From Methanomassiliicoccaceae archaeon (GTDB lineage Archaea > Thermoplasmatota > Thermoplasmata > Methanomassiliicoccales > Methanomethylophilaceae), in assembly GCA_003555025.1 (NCBI GenBank), contig PWHV01000021.1:1-55246 (forward strand): a stretch of 55,246 nucleotides of DNA. Reading direction: 5' to 3'. Both the position numbers and the translations under genes were made by a program. Below the pieces are notes generated by a model, which had not been told where the DNA came from, made no database searches, and saw only the letters and a list, made by a program, of their open reading frames with translations. This document shows positions 27,911-36,251 of the stretch, piece after piece; the stretch's first letter is position 1, and every line of letters starts with the position of its first letter.

Positions 27911-28014
27911 CTCAACCTCCCGGCGGAAACGCCTCCATCATAAAGAAGCGACATTCTATATCAGCATGACCTTCGTGCATCAACGTTTTCTATCATGCGG
28001 TTCCTTTACATCCT

Positions 28015-29577
28015 GTGTACCGCGATTCCACTCTGCCATCGTTCAGCCCCATAAGCGGCGAGGAGATGGGCAATGTCCCGATTCATGACGCTGGCTCATT
28101 GGAGCACGTCATCAGGTCCTGCCGCAGGGCTCAGAACGAATGGGTCTCCACCAGCCGCAAGAGGAAGGTGACGATGCTCACCCGGTTGTTGCAGCTGATG
28201 ACCGATAGGTCCGAGGAGATATGCGCCACTGTCTCCAAGGAGACCGGCAAACCGCTGGCGGAGGCCATGAGCAACGATCTCATGGCCTCGCTGGGGGCGG
28301 TTGACTACTGCATGGGATGGTTGAAGCGCCACCCCGACTCGCTGCAGATACACCAAGGCGGCCTGGAGACCATGATGCGCTACCTGGGCAGGAAGTCCTA
28401 TGTCTCCTACCGTCCGCTCGGCGTGGTGGGCGTGATCGCGCCTTTCAACTTCCCGCTGGCGATACCTTTCAGCCAGACGGTCATGGCCGTGGCCTGCGGC
28501 AACGGCGTGGTGATCAAGCCCTCGGCGCACACCCCTTTGAGCGGCCAGCTCGTCGAGGAGCTTTTCCAGCAGGCTGGATTCCCCGAAGGGTTGGTCAAGG
28601 CGGTCTCCGGTCCCGGCACGGGAAGGGCGCTGGCCGCGTCGGACGTGGACAGAGTGGTCTTCACCGGCAGCAGCGAAGTGGGCCGCAAGGTCATGGAGTC
28701 GGCGGCGCAGCGGCTCACCCCCGTGACGTTGGAGCTGGGAGGCAAGGACCCCATGATCGTGCTGGAGGACGCTGACATCGAGAGGGCGGCCTCGGGCGCC
28801 CTGTGGGGCGCCTTCGTCAACTCGGGGCAGGTCTGCGTCGCGGTGAAGAGGATACTACTGCACAAAGATGTCTACTCCCATTTCCTCGACCTCCTCCTGC
28901 ATAAGATGGAGTCGCTCCGCCAAGGGGACGGTCTCGAGGACCCCTCGGTGTCGGTGGGGGCCATGATCGACGAGGATTCGGTGGGGGAGATGGAGGATCA
29001 GGTGCGCCGGGCGGTGGAACAGGGCGGCCGTGTGCTGGCGGGCGGTTCCCGGCCCGAGGGCATGGAGGGAAGCTTCTTCATGCCCACGGTGGTGGCCGAC
29101 CTCCCTCCCGGCTCCGACCTGTGGAAGGAGGAGACCTTCGGCCCCGTGGTGGTGGTGGCCCCCTTCGAGGGCGACGTCGATGCCGTGAAGCTCGCCAACG
29201 ACTCCCCATTCGCGCTCAGCGCATCGGTGTGGACCAAGGACCTGGAGAGGGGCAAGAGGGTCGCCTCGGCGCTGCGCGCCGGCACGGTCGTCGTGAACAA
29301 CGTCCTCTACACCTACGGCCTGCCGGCGACTCCGTGGGGAGGGAGGGATGAGAGCGGCTTCGGCCGCACCCATGGCCAATGGGGCATGATGGAGCTGATG
29401 GAGCCCCACCACGTCCATGTGGACAACGGCAAGTTCCCCCGCGACCTCTGGTGGTCGCCCTATGACGAAGAGACCCTGGAGCATAACCGCGCGATGATGG
29501 ACGCCCTCTACCGCGAGAAGGGCCTGGCTAAAGTGCTGTCGCTTCTGAGGCTTCGCAAGGGGCTGAAGAAGCGCTGA
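28015..29577 (+). CDS. NAD(P)-dependent aldehyde dehydrogenase
   Basis: A 520-residue ALDH superfamily enzyme that oxidises an aldehyde to the acid. The N-terminus (FSPISGEEMGNVP) aligns to the family start, which supports the GTG start at 28015; a later ATG at 28066 would remove that part. Catalytic features are the Cys C274 in NSGQVCVAVKR, Glu E240 in LELGGKDP, the NAD loop TGSSEVGRKVM and EETFGPVVVV. The C-terminus has an extension of about 60 residues after the usual GGRDESGFGRTHG. It diverges from the lipid/redox block. Substrate is not clear; long-chain aldehydes are a possibility by context. Confidence 0.9.
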   Translation: MYRDSTLPSFSPISGEEMGNVPIHDAGSLEHVIRSCRRAQNEWVSTSRKRKVTMLTRLLQLMTDRSEEICATVSKETGKPLAEAMSNDLMASLGAVDYCMGWLKRHPDSLQIHQGGLETMMRYLGRKSYVSYRPLGVVGVIAPFNFPLAIPFSQTVMAVACGNGVVIKPSAHTPLSGQLVEELFQQAGFPEGLVKAVSGPGTGRALAASDVDRVVFTGSSEVGRKVMESAAQRLTPVTLELGGKDPMIVLEDADIERAASGALWGAFVNSGQVCVAVKRILLHKDVYSHFLDLLLHKMESLRQGDGLEDPSVSVGAMIDEDSVGEMEDQVRRAVEQGGRVLAGGSRPEGMEGSFFMPTVVADLPPGSDLWKEETFGPVVVVAPFEGDVDAVKLANDSPFALSASVWTKDLERGKRVASALRAGTVVVNNVLYTYGLPATPWGGRDESGFGRTHGQWGMMELMEPHHVHVDNGKFPRDLWWSPYDEETLEHNRAMMDALYREKGLAKVLSLLRLRKGLKKR

Positions 29578-30813
29578 TCATCCGCTCACGTAGCGCAGGA
29601 CCGTCTCCAGAAGCTCGTCGGCCAGCTCGGCCGGGAGTCCCTCGTAATGGCCCATGCTTAGGTGCAGCTCCCCGTTGTGGCCGCAACATACCACCCCCAA
29701 TGTGGGCGGGCTTATGCCCGGATAGGCCATGTACGCCCTCCTTATGCCCAACGACCTGTCTATGGAGGTGTCCCAATCGAGGATGCCCACGTTGGTGATG
29801 AAGTACAGCGACCTGCCCCCCTCATCACCGCTGCACATGGTGTCGATGAGCTCGTCCATCTCATCCATGCCCTCCATGGATGCGAAGGATGCCAGGTCCT
29901 CCTTGCCCAGTCTGCCCTCCCGCCGCAGTGCCTCGATGCCTCGATTCACCTCCCTTATGGCGGCGGGCATTTCCATTCCCGTCACGTCGCCGAGATGCAG
30001 GGCGAAGTTGGCGGACATGTTCGCTATCTTCGGAGCGCGGGAGGACATGTACTGCCGGTTGTCCACCGTCGCCGACACCGAAGCCTCTCCGCCCTCGCCG
30101 GTGAGGTCGCGGAGGGTCAGCGCCATCGCCGCCATCAGCACGTCGTTGACGGTGGCTCCCTCCTCTCTCTTCCACTTTCCGCGGGCGGCGGAGAAACTGT
30201 CAGCGTCCAGGCTTCGCAGCGCCATCCTCCCTCTGGTCATTGAAAGGTCACGGTACAGGGAGGGCCAGGAGGAGAATGGCCCGGCCCCGCCGGCGGCCAG
30301 TCTCTCCATCTCTCCGTCGCTGAATGCCGACGAAAGGTCTCGGGAGGGCAGCGACGCGGCGGGACCGGGGAACGCCTCCGGGTCCAGGTAAAGGGTCATG
30401 AGCCTCTCGAACAGGTGCATCAGCGCCCGGCCGTCCCCCAAAGCATGGGCCATGGAGAGGGCCACGGTGTCGCAATGCCCTTGACGGGCGATGACCAGCC
30501 CCCAGAGCGGAGGCCGGTGCGGATCCACGGCCCCGAAGCAGAACTCCTCGCCGTCGCCGCTGTAGCCATATTGCTCCTCGAGGACGTCGTCCACGCCGAT
30601 GTCCGGGCGGTGGACCCATATGAGCCAGCCATCGTTATGCTCCATGCCGGCTCGCAGTATCGGCTCCTCCTCCATCAGCATGGCCAAGGCCCGCCGCATG
30701 GCTTCGATGTCGATCCCCGCATCGCAATGGGCGACCACGGTCATGCGGGTCTCGGACTGGCGGGCGAGGTGATGGCTGAAAACGTCGGTGGCGGAGGCGG
30801 GTACGGGTTCCAC
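29578..30813 (-). CDS. Condensation-domain / CoA-dependent acyltransferase superfamily protein
   Basis: A 411-residue protein with the HxxxDG active-site motif, here HALGDG (residues 123-128), as in NRPS condensation domains, PapA and chloramphenicol-type acyltransferases. Other family traits are TVNDVLMAAMALTLRDL and VDNRQYMSSR with the later ITNVGILD. The start is a GTG at 30813. No peptide synthetase, carrier protein or ester-synthase genes are present. It may acylate a small molecule or a lipid alcohol. It overlaps no gene but ends 0 bp from the convergent aldehyde dehydrogenase (29577/29578). Function remains open. Confidence 0.7.
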   Translation of the reverse strand: MEPVPASATDVFSHHLARQSETRMTVVAHCDAGIDIEAMRRALAMLMEEEPILRAGMEHNDGWLIWVHRPDIGVDDVLEEQYGYSGDGEEFCFGAVDPHRPPLWGLVIARQGHCDTVALSMAHALGDGRALMHLFERLMTLYLDPEAFPGPAASLPSRDLSSAFSDGEMERLAAGGAGPFSSWPSLYRDLSMTRGRMALRSLDADSFSAARGKWKREEGATVNDVLMAAMALTLRDLTGEGGEASVSATVDNRQYMSSRAPKIANMSANFALHLGDVTGMEMPAAIREVNRGIEALRREGRLGKEDLASFASMEGMDEMDELIDTMCSGDEGGRSLYFITNVGILDWDTSIDRSLGIRRAYMAYPGISPPTLGVVCCGHNGELHLSMGHYEGLPAELADELLETVLRYVSG

Positions 30814-30865
30814 GCCCGTCCATGCCCGCCGGCCGTAAAAGGCTTTTTCCGTCCTCCGCTCTGCT

Positions 30866-31294
30866 TCAGCCCTGGAAGCTGGAGATGACGTCGTAGCTCT
30901 CCACCGTCACGCGCATCACGGCAGTCCCGTGGTCGCGGACGAAGCCTTCCAGATAGGGATGCCTCTCGATGAGCCTCTCGATGATGCGGTCCTTCTCCCT
31001 GGGGCCGCATTCCTCGGCCCTTCCCGCGGCGGTAACAGAGCTGGCGCCGCTTACGTCCGCGGTGGGGTCGCTGCCGCGGTCATCGGTCATCAGCGCCACC
31101 CGGGGGTCTGAGAGGATGTTGCGGTACTTCCTCGAATCTCGGGAGGTGGGGAAGTACAGCGCATCGAGCGCTTCGTTGGCCAGAAAAGACACCAGGCTGG
31201 TGTGGGGATACTCGCCCTTGGTGACGAGGACGGCGAAAGGCTGCGTCGTCATAAGCTCCCTTATCTTCGAATCCCTGTCAACGGACCCAATCAT
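30866..31294 (-). CDS. FMN-binding split-barrel (pyridoxamine 5'-phosphate oxidase-like) protein
   Basis: A 142-residue split-barrel flavoprotein. The start MIGSVDRDSKIRELMTTQ is chosen because GGAGGGGACAG lies a few bases upstream; upstream methionines are unsupported. Family traits are PFAVLVTKGEYPHTSLVSF, DALYFPTSRDSRKYRNI and PRVALMTDDR. The C-terminal VESYDVISSFQG resembles that of PPOX-like proteins that bind FMN or F420. It likely binds a flavin and reduces or detoxifies a small substrate. It lies upstream of the acyltransferase on the same strand with a 52-bp gap. Confidence 0.8.
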   Translation of the reverse strand: MIGSVDRDSKIRELMTTQPFAVLVTKGEYPHTSLVSFLANEALDALYFPTSRDSRKYRNILSDPRVALMTDDRGSDPTADVSGASSVTAAGRAEECGPREKDRIIERLIERHPYLEGFVRDHGTAVMRVTVESYDVISSFQG

Positions 31295-31726
31295 TGACTG
31301 TCCCCTCCCGTTATGACCCTGCGACCGCTCATCGACATCATGTATGCGAGCATCTGATATCAATAGCTTTGGCCTCGTTTCGACAACTGGAACTGCAATA
31401 CCGGTCCGACATCCATCTCCGTCGAGAACGAGGCCGATGGAGCGGTGAACCCCGCCCTCCAGAGCAACGTCCCGTTGTAGCTAATCCCGGCCTGCGGGCG
31501 TACAGGCACGCCTGCTGGGATGTCAGGATTTTTTCGGGTACGCTTCGAGTTCAGTGCGATATCTTCTTCCTCAGCGCTCGATATGAGGCTTCTCCTCTCC
31601 CGCCATGATAACGGTTATGGAATGTTATCGACCGTGTTCAATACCTGATACTTCCGTTCTTTTGCGGGCTTGGGCGGAGGATGCTTTCCGCTCTTCAGGG
31701 AAGAGACGCTGCGCGAGCCGACATCA
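31295..31726. other. 432-bp intergenic stretch, nothing recognised
   Basis: No convincing gene or RNA was found on either strand. Frames here are short, without ribosome sites, and do not resemble known proteins. T-rich tracts (ATTTTTTCGGG near 31530) may serve as terminators. The sequence is less GC-rich than flanking genes and may be relic DNA. Confidence 0.4.
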
Positions 31727-31990
31727 TCACTGGGTGATAAAACTCTCCTTCACAACCTCGCCGTCGACCTTCGCCACCAGATTGATGTTGCCTGAGCCTC
31801 CGTCCCTTCTGTAATCGATCCTGACTTCCTTTCCCGCGATCTCCTTCTCGAACTTGCCCTTTTTCAGCAGGTATACGAGCTTCCCCACGCTCTCGCCGTT
31901 ATGAAGTATCTTCAGATGGGTCATCAGGGCGCCCCCCTTCAGTTCGAGCAGGTTATCATCATCCAGACTGATCTCAGCATGGTAGGCCAT
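31727..31990 (-). CDS. Small hypothetical protein
   Basis: An 87-residue charged protein, predicted beta-rich: MAYHAEISLDDDN, HLKILHNGESVGKLVYLL, EVRIDYRRDGGSGNINLVAKVDGEVV. There are no Cys or membrane segments. I do not recognise the family. The promoter is plain: on the reverse strand TTTTTATAC lies about 25-40 bp upstream and AGGTG sits six bases before the ATG. It is alone between a gene-poor region and tRNA-Leu. Clear expression signals support a real gene of unknown function. Confidence 0.65.
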   Translation of the reverse strand: MAYHAEISLDDDNLLELKGGALMTHLKILHNGESVGKLVYLLKKGKFEKEIAGKEVRIDYRRDGGSGNINLVAKVDGEVVKESFITQ

Positions 31991-32070
31991 GGTTACACCT
32001 ATGGGTTGATATTAAATTGAGTGTATAAAAAGAGAACATATCCGATCAGCGAACGGTGATTTTTAGGATG

Positions 32071-32158
32071 TGGTGCAGGGGATGGGATTCGAACCCACGG
32101 ACCTCTACAGGACAAGGCCCTCAACCTTGCGCCGTTGGCCAGGCTTGGCTACCCCTGC
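32071..32158 (-). tRNA. tRNA-Leu (anticodon GAG), CCA encoded
   Basis: An 88-nt class II tRNA on the reverse strand. The acceptor stem pairs GCAGGGG with CCCCTGC, discriminator A, and CCA is encoded at 32071-32073. The anticodon stem CAAGG/CCTTG carries the loop TTGAGGG with anticodon GAG (32120-32122), reading Leu codon CUC. A long variable arm (TCCTGTAGAGGT region) fits leucine. The T arm has GGTTCGAATCC. It diverges from the RNase P RNA gene. Confidence 0.94.
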
Positions 32159-32239
32159 TTTAGCGAGGAGAATAAGGCAGTCGTTATTAAGTTTTCCCAT
32201 CCGTTGGACATAAATAAGGCCTCATCGCTAGGCAAGGTC

Positions 32240-32540
32240 GTCAGGAGAGGGAGGGCGACCGACGGTAGGACCTAGGTCCGGCTGAGGAAGGTCCCTCCTC
32301 CACTGGGCAGGTGGGTCGGGAAAGCCGACCTGGCGAGAGCTTGGGCAAGGGCTCAGAAACGACACAGCCTCCGGCCAAGGATGATTCGCACGGCGATGAC
32401 GTTCCCGGAGGATTTGGTGAAACGGCGACTCCCCACCGGAGCAAGCCCGAACAGCCGGGATGAGCGCCCAGCGACCGGCGGGTAGGGTGCGCAGTTGAAT
32501 GTCGCCTGAAACAGAAGGGGGCCTACTACCCTCACCTGAC
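32240..32540 (+). ncRNA. rnpB: RNase P RNA (archaeal)
   Basis: The RNA subunit of RNase P, which cuts the 5' leader from pre-tRNA. The signature GAGGAAGGTCC is at 32284-32294, near the 5' end, and the P4 partner CAGAAGGGGGCCTACT is near 32511-32526. Internal marks include CAGAAAC near 32352 and GATGAGCGCCC near 32459. The ends pair as P1: GTCAGG (32240-32245) with CCTGAC (32535-32540). Length of about 301 nt is typical. A TATA-like ACATAAATAAGG at 32208-32219 is about 25 bp upstream. Exact ends are estimated from P1 pairing. Open frames across it are shadows. Confidence 0.93.
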
Positions 32541-32586
32541 ACCATAAACAATTGTTTTTTATATATCCATAGACGCTAATACCGAT

Positions 32587-33447
32587 ATGAAGGACGGCGT
32601 CGGCAAACTGTTGGAGCGGGTCCAAAAGAGCAACGGCTCGGCCTTCACCATCATCCAGTTCGTCCTCGATGACATCATCGAAATGGCCGGGTCCGGCCGC
32701 ATCGACCGGGAGCGCTGGGGCGACCTCGCCCTCGGCATCGGCTCCTCCATGGGCAGAATGGCTCCCCTGTACAACGTCGCCAACCTGATAATGGTGAGCC
32801 TGGAGGATGAAGACCACAACACCCGGCTCCTAGAGGAGTTCAAACGGGTGCGCGAACACCACACCGACTCGGTTGAGGTCATCGCCAAGAGGTTCGTGGA
32901 AGAATTCAGCCCCGGAACCGTCATGGTCAACTCCTACTCCGCCACCGTCAAGGCCTGCCTGACAGAGCTGTCGCGCAGCCAGGAGGTCAAGGTCAAGGTG
33001 ACCGAGTCCCTGCCCATGGGCGAGGGGGTGATGTTCGCCGACAGCATCGCCGCCGCCGGCATAGACTGCCAGATAATAAGCGACAGCATGGCCTTCGAGT
33101 GTATGAAGAGGGTGGACATGTTCCTCAGCGGCGCCGATGCCGTCCTCCCCCACAAGGTGTACAACAAGATCGGATCACGAGCGCTGGCCCTTGCCGCCCG
33201 CGAGGAGGGCAAGCCCACCGTCGTGGTCTGTGACACCTTGAAGATGACCCCCAAGGACATGGGGGACTCGGTCGCCAAGACGATCTCCATCGGCCCCCGT
33301 CTGAACCGCTGCAGCGCCCTTTTCGAGAGTTTCGAGATCTCCCTGGTGGACAAAGTTACAACGGAGTTGTGGAGCTGCACGCCAGATGACCTGAGGAAAC
33401 GGTTCAAAACCTGGAAATACTCTCCTGTTCTTGACGTGATGAGCTGA
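32587..33447 (+). CDS. eIF2B alpha/beta/delta-like (ISOCOT-fold) protein
   Basis: A 286-residue relative of initiation factor 2B subunits and of methylthioribose-1-phosphate and ribose-1,5-bisphosphate isomerases. The C-terminal part is typical: VNSYSATVKACL, VTESLPMGEG, SDSMAFECMKRVDMFLSGADAVLPHKVYNKIGS (in pieces) and VVCDTLKM. The N-terminal helical part carries the initial residues. Archaeal members are generally sugar-phosphate isomerase-like or uncharacterised. The next gene overlaps by 1 bp (TGATG), so the two work together. The role could be ribose metabolism or regulation; it is not settled by sequence. Confidence 0.8.
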   Translation: MKDGVGKLLERVQKSNGSAFTIIQFVLDDIIEMAGSGRIDRERWGDLALGIGSSMGRMAPLYNVANLIMVSLEDEDHNTRLLEEFKRVREHHTDSVEVIAKRFVEEFSPGTVMVNSYSATVKACLTELSRSQEVKVKVTESLPMGEGVMFADSIAAAGIDCQIISDSMAFECMKRVDMFLSGADAVLPHKVYNKIGSRALALAAREEGKPTVVVCDTLKMTPKDMGDSVAKTISIGPRLNRCSALFESFEISLVDKVTTELWSCTPDDLRKRFKTWKYSPVLDVMS

Positions 33448-34070
33448 TGAGGATCGTCGACAGCTACCGGAAGGGCGGGCGCCTTTGGATCCTGATGTTC
33501 GACCCCGAGCCGAGGGGTCGTGGGGGTTTCGAGGTCGGCATCGACGACCTGCTGCTCAGGTCAGCGGAGAGGAAGGTCGACATCGTTGCCATAAACGCCG
33601 GGCGTCCGGGCGACCAGTCCGCCGCGCTGCTGGAGCTGCTCCAGGGGCTGTCGAGGATGGGCAAGAGGGTGGAACTGTCCATATCCCCGCTGCTGCCCGA
33701 CCTTATAGCTGAGACGGTCGGCCTGGTGAGCACCTATGTCTTCAACTGCGACATAGAGGGGGAGGACGAAGAGGAGTTCAGCTGCAGCCCCGACTTCCAT
33801 TGCTCCCTCGGCTGTCTCATCGGACGAAATGTGGTGGTGCGCAAGAGCGTCGGCGGAGTAAGCCCCGGAATCGACGAGGTCTCCGCCTTAGGAGAGGCGG
33901 TGTCCAGCGTGGCGTCGATGGCCGTTCTGCAACAGGACCTGGACGGAACTGGCGACGGAAAGGGGCCCAGCGAGGAGAGGATGCTCATGCTGGGCAGGGA
34001 GCTGGCGAGGCATGTGGGCACCGTGGTCCTGCGCGGCGATGGTTTCCGCGTCGAGCTGAGCAGTCGGTAG
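33447..34070 (+). CDS. Hypothetical protein, possible TIM-barrel-like fold
   Basis: A 207-residue protein overlapping the end of the eIF2B-like gene by one base, hence translationally coupled. The N-terminal part (GGRLWILMFDPEPRGRGG and KVDIVAINAGRPGD) has alternating beta-alpha segments that recall a radical-SAM or TIM-barrel fold, but no CxxxCxxC motif is present. Cys residues occur mid-protein (FSCSPDFHCSLGC). A C-terminal part is charged and helical. I do not recognise a family. Context suggests a partner of the eIF2B-like protein; nothing more can be claimed. Confidence 0.6.
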   Translation: MRIVDSYRKGGRLWILMFDPEPRGRGGFEVGIDDLLLRSAERKVDIVAINAGRPGDQSAALLELLQGLSRMGKRVELSISPLLPDLIAETVGLVSTYVFNCDIEGEDEEEFSCSPDFHCSLGCLIGRNVVVRKSVGGVSPGIDEVSALGEAVSSVASMAVLQQDLDGTGDGKGPSEERMLMLGRELARHVGTVVLRGDGFRVELSSR

Positions 34071-34140
34071 CGTCAATATTGTACAATTATATACACTAAT
34101 GAACAATATCTTCAAATAGATGCTTACTTTTCTGAGGTCC

Positions 34141-35469
34141 ATGTCCAAAGAAAAGGACCTCAGAGTCACACTCGGATTGGACGACATTCCCAAGAGATGG
34201 TACAACCTCGCCGCCGACCTCCCCGAGCCGGTGCCCCCGCCGCTCAACCCGGCGACCAGGGAACCGGCCAAACCCGAGGACCTGGCAGCGATATTCCCGC
34301 CTTCGCTCATACAACAGGAGATGAGCCAAGACCGTTACATCGACATCCCGGAGGAGGTGATGGAGAACTATGTCCTCATAAACCGGCCGTCGCCGCTGCA
34401 ACGGGCCGTGAGGCTGGAGAGGCTCCTTAACACCCCCGCCAAGATATACTTCAAGCGCGAGGACCTCAGCCCGGTAGGCAGCCACAAGACCAACACCGCC
34501 CTGGCGCAGGCATATTACAACATGAAGGACGGCTACAGCAACCTCGCCACCGAGACCGGGGCGGGGCAATGGGGATCGGCCCTCTCCCTCGCCTGCAGCA
34601 TCTTCGATCTGGACTGCACGGTGTTCATGGTGCGCATCAGCTTCGACCAGAAGCCCTACCGGCGCACGGTCATGGAGACCTACGGCGGCAAGGTGAACCC
34701 CTCGCCCAGCCCCCTGACCGAGTACGGGAAGAAGATGCTCGCTGAGAACCCAGACACCCCGGGGTCCCTCGGCATAGCGATTTCAGAGGCCATCGAGATT
34801 GCCGCCCAGGACCCCAACACCAACTATTCCCTGGGCAGCGTGCTCAACCACGTCATGCTGCACCAGACGGTGATAGGCCAGGAGGTCATGCAGCAACTGG
34901 ACATGATCGACACGGTCCCCGATTACATGGTGGGCTGCGTCGGCGGCGGCTCCAATTTCGCCGGCTTCGCCTTCCCCATGATAGGGGAGCGCATCCGCGG
35001 TAAGAACGAGACCAAGTTCATCGCCACCGAGCCCAAGGCCACACCCTCGATGACCAAGGGCAGCTATGATTACGACTTCGGGGACTCGGCGGGTATGACC
35101 CCGCTGCTGAAGATGCACACCATGGGCCACAACTTCATGCCCAGCCCCATACACGCCGGCGGGCTGCGCTACCACGGAATGGCGCCGATGGTGAGCCTCG
35201 CCGCCGAGCTGGACTTCGTCCAGGCGGTGTCCTACGACCAGACGGAAACCTTCAAGGCGGGCATGATGTTCGCTCGGAGCGAGGGAATAATACCAGCGCC
35301 CGAGAGCAACCACGCCATACTGGGCGCCATCGACCTGGCCATGCAGGCCAAGGAGAGCAACGAGGAAAAGACCATCGTCTTCAACCTCTCCGGCCACGGC
35401 CTGCTGGACCTCGCTGGGTACGACCGCTACATCAACGGCGGAATGGAGCCCTCGGGAAAAACGCTGTGA
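34141..35469 (+). CDS. trpB2: Tryptophan synthase beta-like protein TrpB2
   Basis: A 442-residue PLP enzyme of the TrpB2 branch, about 40 residues longer than TrpB1. N-terminal [17 protein letters not shown] and the insert [17 protein letters not shown] are TrpB2 hallmarks. PLP Lys is K116 in GSHKTNTA; the phosphate-binding glycine loop is [12 protein letters not shown]. Start at 34141 is chosen by family N-terminal length; an ATG at 34120 is also possible and lies near the predicted transcription start (TATA-like TTATATAC at 34086-34093). No trpA or other trp genes are adjacent, consistent with TrpB2 making tryptophan from indole and serine or salvaging indole. Confidence 0.92.
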   Translation: MSKEKDLRVTLGLDDIPKRWYNLAADLPEPVPPPLNPATREPAKPEDLAAIFPPSLIQQEMSQDRYIDIPEEVMENYVLINRPSPLQRAVRLERLLNTPAKIYFKREDLSPVGSHKTNTALAQAYYNMKDGYSNLATETGAGQWGSALSLACSIFDLDCTVFMVRISFDQKPYRRTVMETYGGKVNPSPSPLTEYGKKMLAENPDTPGSLGIAISEAIEIAAQDPNTNYSLGSVLNHVMLHQTVIGQEVMQQLDMIDTVPDYMVGCVGGGSNFAGFAFPMIGERIRGKNETKFIATEPKATPSMTKGSYDYDFGDSAGMTPLLKMHTMGHNFMPSPIHAGGLRYHGMAPMVSLAAELDFVQAVSYDQTETFKAGMMFARSEGIIPAPESNHAILGAIDLAMQAKESNEEKTIVFNLSGHGLLDLAGYDRYINGGMEPSGKTL

Positions 35470-35519
35470 ACGAAACCCCTTCACCAAATCTTTTATCCTT
35501 TTCCTCCTATGGAGGCCTC

Positions 35520-36215
35520 ATGGCCCTGGACCTTTCCCGCTACAAGGCTCTGGTTTTCGACATGGACGGCACCTTGCTGGACACTCGCATAGACTACGGC
35601 CGCATGACAGAGCTGGTCTTCGCGGAGATGCGGGGGATAGGCGTACCAGAGAACGTGCTCGACGACAACGGATCCAGCAAATTCAACATCGAGAGCGGCG
35701 TCCGATACCTGGTCTCGCAGGGCCGCAAGGAGGAGCTCTACGCCATCGAGGGGCGCATAAACGGGCGCGCCAAGGAGCTGGAGATGGAGAACGCCGACGA
35801 GGCCAGACCCATACCAGGGGCGCTGGAGCTCATGGCGCTGTTGAAGGCCGCCGGCTTCGGCCTCGGAGTGCTGACACGGGGCAGCCGTGAGTACGCCGAG
35901 TACGTTTTGGGGCGGAGCGGCGCCATGCCCTACCTGGAAGTGCTGGTCTGCCGCGATGACCATGCCGAGAGCGAGGCGAAGCCCTCGCCGCGGGCGATGG
36001 AACATGCCGCCGCGGGCCTGGGGGTGGGCGCCGAGGACATCCTCTACGTGGGCGACCACTCCTACGACCACCTCTGCGCCCGGGACGCGGGGGCGGGCTT
36101 CGCGGCCGTGCTCACCGGAACCTACGACCGCGAGGACTGGGAGAGGACAGGGGAGGAGATCCCCGTGCTGGACTCGGTGGCGGACATCATCGGGATGCTG
36201 GACCACGCTGAATAG
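35520..36215 (+). CDS. HAD-superfamily phosphatase (phosphoglycolate-phosphatase-like)
   Basis: A 231-residue HAD hydrolase. Motif I is DMDGTLLDT, with the nucleophile Asp near residue 12; motif II is VLTRGSR, motif III the Lys in EAKPSPRAM, and motif IV GDHSYDH. The helical cap lies between motifs I and II, as in phosphoglycolate phosphatases. The ATG at 35520 has GGAGGCC just upstream and family length; an upstream frame overlapping TrpB2 has no ribosome site. Substrate is unknown; a TTTTATCC tract near 35490 could be its promoter. Confidence 0.85.
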   Translation: MALDLSRYKALVFDMDGTLLDTRIDYGRMTELVFAEMRGIGVPENVLDDNGSSKFNIESGVRYLVSQGRKEELYAIEGRINGRAKELEMENADEARPIPGALELMALLKAAGFGLGVLTRGSREYAEYVLGRSGAMPYLEVLVCRDDHAESEAKPSPRAMEHAAAGLGVGAEDILYVGDHSYDHLCARDAGAGFAAVLTGTYDREDWERTGEEIPVLDSVADIIGMLDHAE

Positions 36216-36251
36216 AAAAATGGGATGGAAGGGGGTTGAAGGGCCGGAGGG

